NCBI GenBank assembly: GCA_965242905.1
Contig: CBDETM010000002.1
Span: 4,588,001-4,652,000 of the forward strand
DNA from: Bin5 sp965242905
Lineage (GTDB): Bacteria > Chloroflexota > Anaerolineae > Caldilineales > Caldilineaceae
Reading direction: 5' to 3'
DNA: 64,000 nt
Below, piece after piece: positions 1 to 9,625 of the stretch. The notes beneath the pieces were generated by a model that saw only the letters and a list, made by a program, of their open reading frames with translations, did not search any database and was not told the DNA's origin. Every line of letters begins with the position of its first letter. Positions within the stretch are counted from its first letter, which is position 1. Made by a program: the position numbers and the translations under genes.

Positions 1-85
1 TCGTGCCCGTCATTACGACCCGTTCACCTGCCCGCAGCGACTTCACCGTGGCCTCGTCAAGGGGCGCCTGCACTGTTCTCGCCAT
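1..85 (-). CDS. Class I fumarate hydratase beta subunit (partial, N-terminus only)
   Basis: Only the first 28 codons lie in the window; the rest runs off the left edge. The translation starts MARTVQAPLDEATVKSLRAG and continues with GERVVMTGT, which matches the start of the beta (C-terminal) half of class I fumarases and tartrate dehydratases. The ATG shares its A with the TGA stop of the alpha subunit gene (TGATG), so the two are translationally coupled. The two chains together would hydrate fumarate to malate with a 4Fe-4S cluster. L-tartrate dehydratase cannot be excluded from this fragment. Confidence 0.8.
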   Translation of the reverse strand, partial: MARTVQAPLDEATVKSLRAGERVVMTGT

Positions 86-921
86 CACATCTCCAATGTT
101 GCGCGCCGCGGCGCAGAGCAGTTCAGGTTCACTGCAACCGGCAAAGCCGCGATGTGCGTCGCCAGAACTTCGACATGGACGGCCAGCGCGGTAACAACGC
201 CACCCAGCCCTTGCGGTCCGATCCCCAGTCCGTTGATGGCGTCGACAAGTTCGGCCTCAAGTCTTGCCACGTGCGGTTCAGGACTTACGCTTCCGATCGG
301 ACGCAGCAAAGCTCTTTTCGCCGCCAACCCCACAGTGTCAAATGACCCGCCAATGCCGACGCCCACAATTAGGGGTGGGCAAGCATTAGGACCTGCCTTC
401 TCAATTGTCTCTATAACGAACCGCTGTACTCCCTCTTCCCCAATGGCCGGCGGGAACATCTGGGCTCGGCTCATGAGTTCCGCCCCGAAGCCCTTCTGCA
501 ACGTGCTTATTCGCAGCCTGTCTCCGGCAACGATCTCCCAATGTATCAATGCTGGCGTGTTGTCGCCAGAGTTGACTCGCAGCAGCGGATCGCTTACAAC
601 CGATTTTCGCAGATCCGCATAGGCATCGCGGGTCGCATCCTGCAATGCCGCATCGATCTCCCCTCCGCTGAAATGCACGTCTTGACCGACTTCAACAAAC
701 AGAATCGCCATACCCGTATCCTGGCATGTGGGTACCGTCTCTGTTTCCGCGTAGGCGGCGTTCTCTAGCAGAAGTTCAATGACCTCTTGGCCGGTCGGCG
801 AACGCTCCTGAACGCGTGCCGTACGCATCGCCTCCAGATAGTCCTCAGGCAAGCTGTGTGCAGAATGGCGTAGGAGTTCACCTACCGCCTGTCTAACCTC
901 ACCGACATCGATTGTTCGCAA
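85..921 (-). CDS. Class I fumarate hydratase alpha subunit
   Basis: This 278-residue protein has the usual length of the separate alpha subunit of two-chain class I fumarases. The three cluster-binding cysteines are visible in TCQDTG, NACPPL and LNCSAP, and a glycine-rich VGVGIGG follows the second one. It catalyses fumarate + water to malate in the TCA cycle; the close relative L-tartrate dehydratase is the alternative. The start is an unusual TTG at 921-919, supported by an AAGGGAG ribosome site about 8 bases upstream. It lies 87 bases downstream of the lipoprotein gene on the same strand and overlaps the beta subunit start by one base. Confidence 0.88.
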   Translation of the reverse strand: MRTIDVGEVRQAVGELLRHSAHSLPEDYLEAMRTARVQERSPTGQEVIELLLENAAYAETETVPTCQDTGMAILFVEVGQDVHFSGGEIDAALQDATRDAYADLRKSVVSDPLLRVNSGDNTPALIHWEIVAGDRLRISTLQKGFGAELMSRAQMFPPAIGEEGVQRFVIETIEKAGPNACPPLIVGVGIGGSFDTVGLAAKRALLRPIGSVSPEPHVARLEAELVDAINGLGIGPQGLGGVVTALAVHVEVLATHIAALPVAVNLNCSAPRRATLEM

Positions 922-1008
922 GGCTACGACTCCCTTCTGTTCGCTGAAGAGTGCAAGTAACAGGTACGTCGACCACCAAACTGCTTTCCTTTCTGACCAC
1001 CCGGCTCC

Positions 1009-3384
1009 TCAATTTCCCTCCCCCTTCCATTTCTTATATGCCGCCGCCAGTTCGGCGAAGCGGGAATCACTGGGAGACAGCTCTGCCGATTTCTCCAATC
1101 CGGAAAGGACCGCCGGATCGTCTCTGTCTAGTAAGAAACGGCCCCAAGCGCCCAACGCATGAATGTCCGCCCTCTCTGGCTGAACGAGTAACGCGCTATT
1201 GCCGTACTGGACCAATAGGTGACCGACCGTCTGTTCAAATCCGTAGGCAGCTGAGTTGGCGGGAATCGGCGACTCGCTGAACAAGGTCGAAGGTCCCATC
1301 GACCACAAGACCTCGAAGGAAAAGCCCCAGTCGCCCGCAAATACGTGGCTTAGAAGCGGAAATGGACTGACAAGCGCAAGCTGCCGGCTCACCTCTAGGT
1401 GATGGCGTATCCAGTGCGCGTTCCATTGGACAGTCTGGTCGGAAGGCGCCGCAATTTCCGCGCGCTCAATCTCGTCGAGCGCGTCGGCGTACAATCCCGC
1501 CTCCGCCAACGCCAGGGCATGGCTGTTAATTGCGCGCAAGTGGGTGGGGCGGTCCTCTGGCAACAGTCTGGGGGCGGCCTCCGCGAGTTTCTCCCCATCC
1601 CAATGGAAGAACCGCGCCTGGTAGAGCTGCAGGCCGCAGGCGTAACAGAAAATGTACGGATCGCTGTTGTTCAACAAGAGATCCAATCGGCCGTCGCCAT
1701 TCAGGTCTGTCACCGAACCTGCGTCAGGGATACTGTTGAAGCTGCTGATTACAAGCGACAATGCCTGGCCGTCCCAGCGCAATATTTCAAGACAACCGCC
1801 GTGCGCGCCTGCCCCGCCTTGCACAGCCAGCCAAAGGCCCGAAGGTTCTATCGCTACCTGTTCCAGTGAGTGTTCGTCCAGGTAGTTCACACAGTCGAGC
1901 TCCACACGGTCCCGCTCCAACCAGCCGCTCTCCCTGGCCTCGTGGATCGACACTGTGTGCATCGCCGAGGGACTCAACGGAGGGAGCCCGAAAGAATAGG
2001 CTGCGAACAGGCTCTCCTCTCCCTCGGCTTGCAACTGTTGGACAGCCACGCCTCGCGACGCGTCCTGCACCGACCCATATTCGCTGGCCAGTTGGCTTTG
2101 AAGCGCCTCAGCGCTGAGAAGTGGTGTCGCTGTAGGCGGCGTCGACACCGCTCGGGTCCGACCCCTGAAGACATTTACTAGCTCCTCGAAGCGGTCGTCA
2201 GCCGTCGCCAGCTCTCCCGCCCGTTGCAAGCCCGACAGCACAGCTGGATCATCTGGATCGATCAGAAAGCGTCCCCACGCGCCCAGAGCGTGGACCGCCG
2301 CCCGTTCAGGCTGCAGCGCCAAGGCGGTATCGGCATATTGGGCAAGTAGTACGCCCACCCGGTGGTCGAACCCCGAAGCTGCAGACTCACTTGGGATCGG
2401 CTCGCCGCTGAAAAGGGTCGGCGGGCCAACCCCCCACAGAGAATCAAATGCCTCTTCCCAGTCACCGGAAAATACGTGGTTCAATAGGGGGTAGGAACTG
2501 GAAGAAGCCTCTTCCCGACTGGCCTCAAGGTGGTGGCGGATCCAAGTCGCGTTCCAGGCGACTGTGGCGTTCTCAGGCGCTATGGCCTCTGCCTGTTCGA
2601 TCTGCTCCAATGCGTCGGCGAACAGGCTGGCGGCGGCCAACGCCGCCGCGCGATCATTGAATGCGCGCAGTTCTTTGGGCTGATCTTCGGCCAGTGGAGT
2701 TGGCGTAACTTCCATCAGCGTCTGTCCGTCCCAATAGTAGAGTTGTGCCCAATACTGTCGAACGCCGCAGGCATAGCAAAAAATGTAAGGATCGCTGTTG
2801 TTCAAAAGCAGGTCCAACCGGCCGTCACCGTTTAGGTCAGTTAGCCAGCCACTATCCGGACTGCTGCTGAATCCGCTGATTATGACTGTAAACTCTTCAC
2901 CATCCCACCTCAAGAGTTCTAGGCAACCGCTATGGGCGCCAACGCCGCCGGTAACCGTCAGCCAGACGTTGACGGGCTCTATGTCTACCTGTTCCACTGA
3001 GAATTCATTCAGGTATTCGGCGCACTCCAGCTCCACGCGTCCCAATGTCCGCCAGCCGTCCGGCAAGGCCGCATGGATCGAGACCTTTTGTCTGAAAGAA
3101 GGATCGTCTGGGGGAAAGCCGTGGGTGTGGGCTACAAATAGAGGACTGTCGCCGCCAGGGTCCTCAACCGGTTGCACGAATACAAGCGGGCCCAGGTCCT
3201 GGACCAAGCCGTACTCTGTGGCAAGTTGGTTCGCAAGAACCACCAGGTCGGCCGCCTCCTCTGACCGAACTGAAATCGTTGGCGTTGCCGAAACAGGCCA
3301 CATAACAGTCTGCGCACAGCCACTGAGAAAGAGTGACAGCAATAGCGCTAAAGAGAATACTCGCCGTAAGGGGGGGAGTGGCAT
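1009..3384 (-). CDS. Lipoprotein with two tandem FG-GAP-like/TPR-like modules
   Basis: The 791-residue product starts at 3384, where GAAGGAG precedes the ATG; the longer frame upstream lacks such a site. A hydrophobic signal ends in the lipobox LSGC (Cys 23), so it should be exported and lipid-anchored. The mature chain is an internal duplication of about 377 residues. Each half carries an FG-GAP-like segment with the calcium-loop-like DLNGDGRLD (near residues 183 and 560), a shared NNSDPYIFCYACG motif and then alpha-helical, TPR-like sequence with PERA(A/D)xHALGAWGRFL. The cysteine pair in FCYAC is kept in both halves. The binding partner and function are unknown. It lies upstream of the fumarase genes, but co-transcription is only a possibility. 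Confidence 0.75.
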   Translation of the reverse strand: MPLPPLRRVFSLALLLSLFLSGCAQTVMWPVSATPTISVRSEEAADLVVLANQLATEYGLVQDLGPLVFVQPVEDPGGDSPLFVAHTHGFPPDDPSFRQKVSIHAALPDGWRTLGRVELECAEYLNEFSVEQVDIEPVNVWLTVTGGVGAHSGCLELLRWDGEEFTVIISGFSSSPDSGWLTDLNGDGRLDLLLNNSDPYIFCYACGVRQYWAQLYYWDGQTLMEVTPTPLAEDQPKELRAFNDRAAALAAASLFADALEQIEQAEAIAPENATVAWNATWIRHHLEASREEASSSSYPLLNHVFSGDWEEAFDSLWGVGPPTLFSGEPIPSESAASGFDHRVGVLLAQYADTALALQPERAAVHALGAWGRFLIDPDDPAVLSGLQRAGELATADDRFEELVNVFRGRTRAVSTPPTATPLLSAEALQSQLASEYGSVQDASRGVAVQQLQAEGEESLFAAYSFGLPPLSPSAMHTVSIHEARESGWLERDRVELDCVNYLDEHSLEQVAIEPSGLWLAVQGGAGAHGGCLEILRWDGQALSLVISSFNSIPDAGSVTDLNGDGRLDLLLNNSDPYIFCYACGLQLYQARFFHWDGEKLAEAAPRLLPEDRPTHLRAINSHALALAEAGLYADALDEIERAEIAAPSDQTVQWNAHWIRHHLEVSRQLALVSPFPLLSHVFAGDWGFSFEVLWSMGPSTLFSESPIPANSAAYGFEQTVGHLLVQYGNSALLVQPERADIHALGAWGRFLLDRDDPAVLSGLEKSAELSPSDSRFAELAAAYKKWKGEGN

Positions 3385-3931
3385 TGTATACTCCTTCAAA
3401 CAGCCAAATGGATGCCGATTATGTTTGTAATGGAGGACCGAGCCCGGTCCCAATTGCAATCGACCAAAGTACTCTGACCTTGTCCATCCGGACAAAGCGT
3501 TTGCACGTCCACTGCGTGGCGGCTACAAGTCTGGCAGCCGTGGCGCTGGCACCAACATCTCACTCCTAAACTGTTATTTGCTCTCCAACGACAAAAGAGA
3601 CAGGCGCAGTTCCAAGAGACCCTCTATCCCCTCAAGGGCAAAAAACACGCCCTCACTCACTCGCAGCGCAAGACATCCTGTTGCCATCTCTGGTGTTGTG
3701 ATTCAGGTGAAGTGGGGCCGGACAAAGTATGCCTGCGCACGCAATTCTGAGATAATGCGCACTCAGATCTGCCGACAGAGAGCCGCCTCGAGGGAGAATC
3801 TCTCGCCCAGCCCGACTATATCACGGATTAGTTGGAGCACAAAGTGGCCTGCCTGAACGAACATGCTCTTGTTGGCTCCTGCCAAGACCCACTTCTATGC
3901 AATCGGACCCAGCACGCGACTACCCCACCTG
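3385..3931. other. Intergenic region between divergent genes
   Basis: This 547-base spacer separates the divergent lipoprotein and acetyltransferase genes. Short open frames are present, but none has a plausible protein composition together with a ribosome site. No tRNA, repeat or strong terminator was seen. It should hold the two divergent promoters. If the acetyltransferase starts at the upstream ATG (3863), the spacer is 69 bases shorter. Confidence 0.5.
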
Positions 3932-4726
3932 ATGAATAACTCTGACCTGATCGAAGCCCTGCGGCTGAACTACATCGAGTATTTCCGACTCTTTCACAAC
4001 CAGCACGGAATCCAAGTTCATGTCGACCAGGAGTCCGCATGGATCGTCGCTAACGGACCGCCGGGAAACCACATCCTGCGCACCAACTTCCCTACTGAAG
4101 ACGCGGAACAAAGGATCGATTCCCTTCTTTCCACGATCAGCAGTCTGACGGGGGGCATCCGTTGGCTGCACTTCCCCCGGGACAGACCCGGTGACCTGCG
4201 CGACAGGCTGAAACAGAGAGGCTTGATTGCGGGACGAGGCGATCTCTGGATGTTTCGAGGGTTGCAGCACCTACCAGAAAACAAGCCTCCTTCTTTGCTG
4301 AACATCTGCCCTGTCCAGGATCTGCCTGGCTTGCGGGCTTGGTGGACCGCATCAGCCCGCGGCTTCGGCACATCCCAGCGCGCCGCCCAGAGATGGTACG
4401 ATGCCTTCCGCCGCCATGGTCTCGGCCATCGAGCCCAGGTAACCAACTACATCGGACAGATCGATCAAGAGGTGGTAACCACAGCCACCCTGATCCTCGC
4501 CGGCGGCATCGCAGGAATCTATGATCTGTCCACGCCTCCTCGCTTTCGGGGCAACGGCTTTGCCAGCGCGCTTGCAAACCAACTGCTGCACCATTCAAGG
4601 AACCATGGGTACTCACATGTAGGACTGCAGACCGGTGACGCTGAACAGTTCTACCAAAACCTGGGCTTTGGAACCGGCTTTCAGGAAGAGGAATTCTTCT
4701 GGTCGGCCGGCGACACGGACTCGTAA
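3932..4726 (+). CDS. GNAT family N-acetyltransferase
   Basis: This 264-residue protein is a GNAT-fold acyltransferase. The C-terminal half holds the acetyl-CoA-binding motif A as IYDLSTPPRFRGNGFASAL (R/QxxGxG/A type), followed by HVGLQTGDAEQFYQNLGF, typical of motif B. The N-terminal half is more variable and presumably shapes the acceptor site. The acceptor cannot be predicted. I chose the ATG at 3932 because MNNSDLIEALRLNYIEYFRL resembles the family's N-terminus; an in-frame ATG at 3863 would add 23 unremarkable residues. No strong ribosome site supports either. It is followed about 100 bases later by the MATE transporter on the same strand. Confidence 0.75.
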   Translation: MNNSDLIEALRLNYIEYFRLFHNQHGIQVHVDQESAWIVANGPPGNHILRTNFPTEDAEQRIDSLLSTISSLTGGIRWLHFPRDRPGDLRDRLKQRGLIAGRGDLWMFRGLQHLPENKPPSLLNICPVQDLPGLRAWWTASARGFGTSQRAAQRWYDAFRRHGLGHRAQVTNYIGQIDQEVVTTATLILAGGIAGIYDLSTPPRFRGNGFASALANQLLHHSRNHGYSHVGLQTGDAEQFYQNLGFGTGFQEEEFFWSAGDTDS

Positions 4727-4830
4727 GCACAAACGGAGTCGCCCAAAAATGCGGACATCACGACAGTCTGATACACTGAAGTTCGTTTACTTATCTTCCC
4801 ACGCCTAAAGGCCCTAAGGGGAGCATCTGA

Positions 4831-6255
4831 ATGGATGATTCGGCTACCGGCGCAGTGTCCGCTAGCACTGCCGAAAGCTCGCGCCCGTCCGCGCAAAAGC
4901 GCGTCTTCAATCTTGCTTGGCCTGTAATCGGCGAGAGCTTCCTCGAGACCATGTTGATGGTCGTCGACACCTGGATGGTTGCCCAGTTGAGCACCGCTGC
5001 AATCGCAGGGGTCGGCGCCTCTGTGCAGGTCCTCTTCTTCATAATCGCTGCGTTGGGCGCCCTGAGCGTCGGCAGCAGCGTCCTTGTCGCGCAAGCGTAC
5101 GGCGCCGGCAAGCTTGCGGAGGCGGCGCGACTGGCGCGTCAGTCGATTGTCTGGAGCGTTATTCTTTCGCTGCCCCTGGCCCTAATAGGGTTCTTCCTGG
5201 CGGGTCCCGTAATCGCCCTGTTCGGCGTTGAGGCCGACGTGGCAAGCATCGGCAAAGAATACCTTCAAGTCACCATGGCAACCGTCGTCGTGTTGATCGT
5301 TCTCATGATTGGCGGCGGCGCCCTACGCGGTTTGGGTGATTCGCAAACACCAATGCGGGTGACGGCCCTTGCCAATTTCGTAAATGTGTTCCTGACATAT
5401 GGGCTGATCTTTGGCGTCGCCGGCTTGCCCGCGCTCGGTGCGGTGGGTAGCGCTTGGGGCACTTTCCTCTCACGCTTGCTGGCAGCAGCCCTTCTCGTAT
5501 TCGTCATGTGGCGTGGCCGCAAAGGCGTCTCAATTTCAGGGAGCAATTGGCTGCCAGAATTCAGCGTGGCCTCCTCAGTGCTGCGAATTGGCGTACCGGC
5601 AGCACTGGAGCAGCTTCTCACTTCTGCCGGGTTTACGATGATGACGGCAATCGTCGCTACCCTGGGAACTGCGGCCCTCGCCTCCCATCGCATCGCCTTC
5701 AACGTTCTCTCCTTGTCCTTCCTTCCCGGCTTCGGGTTTGCCATTGCTGCCACGGCCCTGGTTGGACAGTCTGTCGGTGCGCGCGAACCGGAGGAAGCTG
5801 CAGAGGCGGCCTCCATCGCCACACGCTGGGCAGCAATCTGGATGGCGGCCATGGGGGTAGTCTCATACCTCCTGGCCGAGCCTATAATGCGGCTGTTCAG
5901 CCAGGAAGATGCCGTTGTACACGCTGGCGTCGCCGCCATTCAGGTGGTGGCCCTGGCCCAACCCTTCTGGGCAGTCCTGTTTGTTCAGTCAGGCGCACTG
6001 CGTGGTATGGGCAACACAAGCTTTCCACTGCGCGCCAATACTGGCGGAATCTGGTCCACGATGTTGATCGCCTGGCTGGCCGTGACCTATTTCAACGGAG
6101 GGATCGCCCACGTTTGGGGTGTCTTCCTTCTCACGTCTCCTGTCATGGCCGTAGTTCTCTGGAAACGTTTCAGGCGTGCAGTAAAGGAGTGGTCGGAAGT
6201 GGCGGATGAGAGTACACAACACTTCACACAAGCCGAAGCCGTCGGAACGCAATGA
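4831..6255 (+). CDS. MATE family efflux transporter
   Basis: The 474-residue protein consists of about 12 hydrophobic segments arranged as two similar halves, as in multidrug and toxic compound extrusion exporters. The first helix region reads PVIGESFLETMLMVVDTWMV and is followed by AGVGAS. The second half contains RIGVPAALEQLL, and GALRGMGNT mirrors GALRGLGDSQTP of the first half. It would expel cationic or hydrophobic compounds in exchange for Na+ or H+ in the cytoplasmic membrane; the substrate is unknown. The ATG has an AAGGGGAG site nine bases upstream. The charged C-terminal tail is cytoplasmic in character. Confidence 0.88.
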   Translation: MDDSATGAVSASTAESSRPSAQKRVFNLAWPVIGESFLETMLMVVDTWMVAQLSTAAIAGVGASVQVLFFIIAALGALSVGSSVLVAQAYGAGKLAEAARLARQSIVWSVILSLPLALIGFFLAGPVIALFGVEADVASIGKEYLQVTMATVVVLIVLMIGGGALRGLGDSQTPMRVTALANFVNVFLTYGLIFGVAGLPALGAVGSAWGTFLSRLLAAALLVFVMWRGRKGVSISGSNWLPEFSVASSVLRIGVPAALEQLLTSAGFTMMTAIVATLGTAALASHRIAFNVLSLSFLPGFGFAIAATALVGQSVGAREPEEAAEAASIATRWAAIWMAAMGVVSYLLAEPIMRLFSQEDAVVHAGVAAIQVVALAQPFWAVLFVQSGALRGMGNTSFPLRANTGGIWSTMLIAWLAVTYFNGGIAHVWGVFLLTSPVMAVVLWKRFRRAVKEWSEVADESTQHFTQAEAVGTQ

Positions 6256-6477
6256 CCCTTCATTCCTGAGAAGACTCAGTCGACTCGGCCGAACAATCGC
6301 AATTCTCGCCAAGCGATTCCTTGGACCCCGTGCTCTCAGAAAGGGGCAGGAGAACCCCACCTGGGTGCAGAAAGTTTACTGACGAGATAGCAGTGAGTCC
6401 GCAATTTTCCTCCGCCTGCTATCACCTGCAACCCAGTGCCGGCCCGTTCCGCAAGTCCACCGGACAAGCTCCAGGAA

Positions 6478-7098
6478 ATGAACCAGGAATACACGATACC
6501 TGCCTCCCATCACCGGGTCGATGAGAAAATTCGTCGCAGCCATTTCATCACGACCGTGGGGCCCGCCCCCGCGGTCGAAGACGCGAGAGATTTCATCAAG
6601 GGAGTCCGCGCCGAGTTCGATACCGCCAACCACAACTGCTGGGCATACGTCGTCGGCCCACCGGGTTCAACCGGCCATGCCGGGATGAGCGATGACGGCG
6701 AACCCCACGGTACTGCCGGCCGTCCAATGCTCACTGTCCTTCTTCACAGCGGAATCGGCGACATTGTCGCCGTGGTTACCCGCTACTTTGGAGGCGTCAA
6801 ACTAGGCAAGGGAGGACTGGTGAGAGCCTACAGCGGTGGCGTCAAATCCGCCCTGGATACCCTTCCCCGGGTCGAAAAGATGCCGATGGCGGAAGTAGAG
6901 GCGGTCATCGCTCATCGCGATGTCACTCTCTTTCAGCGCATGTTGCCTGAGTTTTCCGCCGAAGTCGTGGATGCCAGTTTTGCCGTCGCGGCTTCATATC
7001 GGCTGAAGATGCCGACCAAGTACGTGGAAACATTCAAAGTTCGCTTGGCCGATTTGACGAACGGTCAGGCTCACGTAGTCGTTCATCAGGCGGACTAA
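6478..7098 (+). CDS. YigZ/IMPACT family protein
   Basis: The protein is 206 residues and matches the YigZ (UPF0029/IMPACT) family in length and motifs. It has the N-terminal KIRRSHFI, then ANHNCWAYVVG, the signature GMSDDGEPHGTAGRPML, and VVTRYFGGVKLGKGGLVRAY. A C-terminal DUF1949-type ferredoxin-like domain follows. YigZ proteins are linked to translation control or peptide/nucleic acid binding, but the biochemical role is unsettled. The start at 6478 gives the normal N-terminus; an in-frame ATG at 6436 adds 14 low-value residues. The 3-prime end overlaps the convergent HAD gene by 65 bases. Confidence 0.87.
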   Translation: MNQEYTIPASHHRVDEKIRRSHFITTVGPAPAVEDARDFIKGVRAEFDTANHNCWAYVVGPPGSTGHAGMSDDGEPHGTAGRPMLTVLLHSGIGDIVAVVTRYFGGVKLGKGGLVRAYSGGVKSALDTLPRVEKMPMAEVEAVIAHRDVTLFQRMLPEFSAEVVDASFAVAASYRLKMPTKYVETFKVRLADLTNGQAHVVVHQAD

Positions 7099-7849
7099 CG
7101 CCCACTCGAATCTCAGCAATCGAATCCAGGACCACATCGGCCATAGGACAAAGCGTTTCTCTGCTTCCTACCCCCGTTAGCACCCCCACCGCCAGCCCTG
7201 CGCCTGCTGCGCGGGCCATCTGAAGGTCGGTCGCCGAGTCCCCTACTACTACACTCTGCGCCGGAGAAACATCAAGCAGATTCGTCGCCTCCAGCAACTG
7301 GTCGGGCGCCGGTTTGTGGTGTCCCGGGCTGTCACCACAACCGATATAGTCGACAAATCGGGAAACTCCGAACTTGGCCAGCGTGGCCTCGGTTGGAGCC
7401 CTGTCGTCGCTCGTAATGACGGCGACGCGTATGTCTTGCTCGTGTAGCGAAAAGAAGAGCGGAGCCAGTTCCCTCACCGGCAGGAGTTCAATCGAGTCTG
7501 CGAGCAGAGGCGCAAACTCTAGTCTTACCAACTGCTCGCACTGATGCCAGGGCAACGTGGGTCGAGAGTACTGGTGTAGCACAGTTGCCGCCGCATATGC
7601 CGTCGCCTCGCTTGTAGCTGTTGCAAACGGTCCATCTTCGCCAAAAGTGCCGTCTGACGCGTTGTACCCCAAAGTGCGAAACAGCGCATCCTGCATCTCA
7701 GTCCGATTCGAAAACCGATAAAGGAGACGCTCCGCCGCCTCAAGAAACCTGGGACGCCAGCTGGCATTAAAATCAAATAGCGTACCGTCCTTGTCAAAGG
7801 CGATCAACGAGGTGTCGAAACAGTGTTCGCCAAAATAGACAAGGCCCAT
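7034..7849 (-). CDS. HAD superfamily hydrolase (phosphoglycolate phosphatase-like)
   Basis: The 271-residue protein carries all HAD motifs: the nucleophile loop FDKDGTLFDF, motif II threonine/serine in VAVITSDDR, motif III lysine in GHHKPAPDQL, and motif IV acidic residues in VVVGDSATDLQMARAAGA. A helical cap domain lies between motifs I and II. It is expected to hydrolyse a small phosphorylated metabolite in the cytosol, such as phosphoglycolate or a sugar phosphate; the substrate is not evident. I use the ATG at 7849. An in-frame start at 7921 would overlap the end of the upstream LCP gene by 20 bases and is possible. The downstream end overlaps yigZ tail to tail. Confidence 0.83.
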   Translation of the reverse strand: MGLVYFGEHCFDTSLIAFDKDGTLFDFNASWRPRFLEAAERLLYRFSNRTEMQDALFRTLGYNASDGTFGEDGPFATATSEATAYAAATVLHQYSRPTLPWHQCEQLVRLEFAPLLADSIELLPVRELAPLFFSLHEQDIRVAVITSDDRAPTEATLAKFGVSRFVDYIGCGDSPGHHKPAPDQLLEATNLLDVSPAQSVVVGDSATDLQMARAAGAGLAVGVLTGVGSRETLCPMADVVLDSIAEIRVGVSPPDERLREPDRSSNRPSEL

Positions 7850-7901
7850 GCGAGGGTGCAGGTTCTGGAGAAGGGGAACGCAGGTCAACCGGGAAAAAGA
7901 G

Positions 7902-9470
7902 CTACTGCGCGTAGCCGCCAATCGTACTCAGAAAATCCTCGCCGATTACGATTCGTAGGTCGGTTGACTCGGGTATGAGGAGACCGGGCAGCGAATATAA
8001 GGAGGCCGTCAGATTGAGCTGTCGGCCCAACTCCCGCACAAGTCTATCGTCCGTGTTGTAATTGACGAGAAGAGTATGCTGATAGTCGCTCCGGTCGGCA
8101 TCCCCTATCGATACGACTCGCCAGCCACTGGCTTCAAGTTGCCGCCGCGCCAGGGCAGCGATTCCTGTCTGCCCCGTGCCGTTCAGGATCTCCAGCCGGA
8201 CCTCCCTTGCGGCCATAACACGTACGTCGCGGTTCACGCCGGCGGCCAGCAACTCTCTGGTGCCGACTTCGGCGCTTGCACTTGTGCGTGTTTGAATCTG
8301 GGGAAGGGGCACAGTAGGTGCTTCGGCTACGATTTTCGGCCCGACCTCCGGATCAAAGATCCTCTTGAGTTCAGGACGGATCAGATCGCGGTTCGGAAGC
8401 AGTATCCAGGCCCCATTTTCGCTATAGCTTTCCTCGCCGTAGCGATCATCCAGGACCAACGTGCTAACCTCTAACGGGTTGGACCGCACATAGTTGGCGA
8501 TTTCTGCCGCCGTCTGCAATGGCATATCCGTCCGGACGCTACCCCAGGTGGAACTCAACAGTTGGGGAGCCCTGGCAATCAACGTAGGTATCATGTCGGC
8601 GGCAAGTACCTTGTCCGCAATAGCTCGAATCAACTGCTGTTGTCTCGCGGCCCGGCCATAGTCACTGTCCATGTTGCGGGTGCGCGCATACTTCAGCGCC
8701 GTCTGGCCGTCTAGAATTCGGGTCCCGGCCTCCAGATAGAAAGTCTGAAAACCGTAATCGGCTGTCGGATACTCCGTGTCGTATATTGTCTGAGGCACAT
8801 TGACCGTTATGCCGCCTATCTCGTCGATGAACCGCACGAACCCGTTGAAGTCGGCCTGCACGTAGAATTGCACCGGCTGACCGATAAAGCTGCTCACCGT
8901 ATCCTTCGCAAGCTGCGCCCCACCGAAAGGATAACCGCGCTGCTCGCCAATGGCGTAGGCCGTATTAATCTTCGAAGTCAGATTGTAACCGGGGATCGGC
9001 ACCCAAAGATCTCTTGGCAGAGAAATCATGCCCGCTGACTGCCTGCGCAAATCAAGCGTGAGCAGCAGCAGCGTATCAGTCCGGGGCGGCTCCTCACCGT
9101 CAATTCTTTCGTCCGAACCCAGAAGGAGGATGTTTATCTGGCTATCCGGAGCCTCTGCCTCAACCGGCGCCGCCTGCTGCTCGACACTTTGAGCAGTGAC
9201 AGCCTCCTGCGCGGCCGGACTTCCCGAGTCTTTGCTAGCCTTGGAAAAGTCAGGGAGACCGGTTGTTATATCCGGTACGCTTCTTCGCTGGGCATAGTCT
9301 CGGGCTAGATCGCCGAGGAAACTGCCAATGATGGAGGAGACAATCAGGACGATTGCGGCAACCAGCCCTGCCAAAGCATAGGCCGCTGATCTGCCTCCAA
9401 TCCGGACCCCGAAACGCTTCTTTTCGACAGTCCCCTCGGATCCTTCAGGAGTGAAACCGAACTCTGACAT
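7902..9470 (-). CDS. LCP (LytR-CpsA-Psr) family cell-envelope ligase with LytR_C domain
   Basis: The 522-residue protein has a short cytoplasmic N-terminus, one membrane segment (about residues 29-52), a Pro/Gln/Ala-rich linker and an LCP domain from about 112 to 270. Within this, NILLLGSDER, the arginine/aspartate pair PRTDTLLLL, SLPRDLWVPIPG and KYARTRNMDSDYGRAARQQQ are hallmark LCP motifs that bind the pyrophosphate of polyprenyl-linked glycans. A LytR_C domain (LEILNGTGQTGIAALARRQL) closes the protein. LCP enzymes attach secondary polymers to peptidoglycan or surface glycans outside the membrane. It is the second gene of a minus-strand run after the phosphatase-like protein, with a terminator-like hairpin between them. 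Confidence 0.88.
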   Translation of the reverse strand: MSEFGFTPEGSEGTVEKKRFGVRIGGRSAAYALAGLVAAIVLIVSSIIGSFLGDLARDYAQRRSVPDITTGLPDFSKASKDSGSPAAQEAVTAQSVEQQAAPVEAEAPDSQINILLLGSDERIDGEEPPRTDTLLLLTLDLRRQSAGMISLPRDLWVPIPGYNLTSKINTAYAIGEQRGYPFGGAQLAKDTVSSFIGQPVQFYVQADFNGFVRFIDEIGGITVNVPQTIYDTEYPTADYGFQTFYLEAGTRILDGQTALKYARTRNMDSDYGRAARQQQLIRAIADKVLAADMIPTLIARAPQLLSSTWGSVRTDMPLQTAAEIANYVRSNPLEVSTLVLDDRYGEESYSENGAWILLPNRDLIRPELKRIFDPEVGPKIVAEAPTVPLPQIQTRTSASAEVGTRELLAAGVNRDVRVMAAREVRLEILNGTGQTGIAALARRQLEASGWRVVSIGDADRSDYQHTLLVNYNTDDRLVRELGRQLNLTASLYSLPGLLIPESTDLRIVIGEDFLSTIGGYAQ

Positions 9471-9536
9471 AATGCGGCAATTATAGCACGAACGTATGCG
9501 TGTCGTAGAATCTTCGAGGTAGAATCGCGGGACAAA

Positions 9537-9560
9537 GTTTCGCTTCCCAGGAAGCGAAAC
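9537..9560 (-). terminator. Perfect hairpin after the pseudophosphatase gene
   Basis: GTTTCGCTTC and GAAGCGAAAC form a perfect 10-bp stem around a CCAG loop. On the minus strand it is followed by TTTGTCCC, a short T run, and sits 65 bases past the stop codon at 9626. It may terminate that gene or separate it from the LCP gene. Confidence 0.5.
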
Positions 9561-9625
9561 CGATCAGAAGGGGGAGATCTGCAGCGAAGTCCTTGACCGG
9601 AAAACTAGCCTTCCCGTTGGATCTT

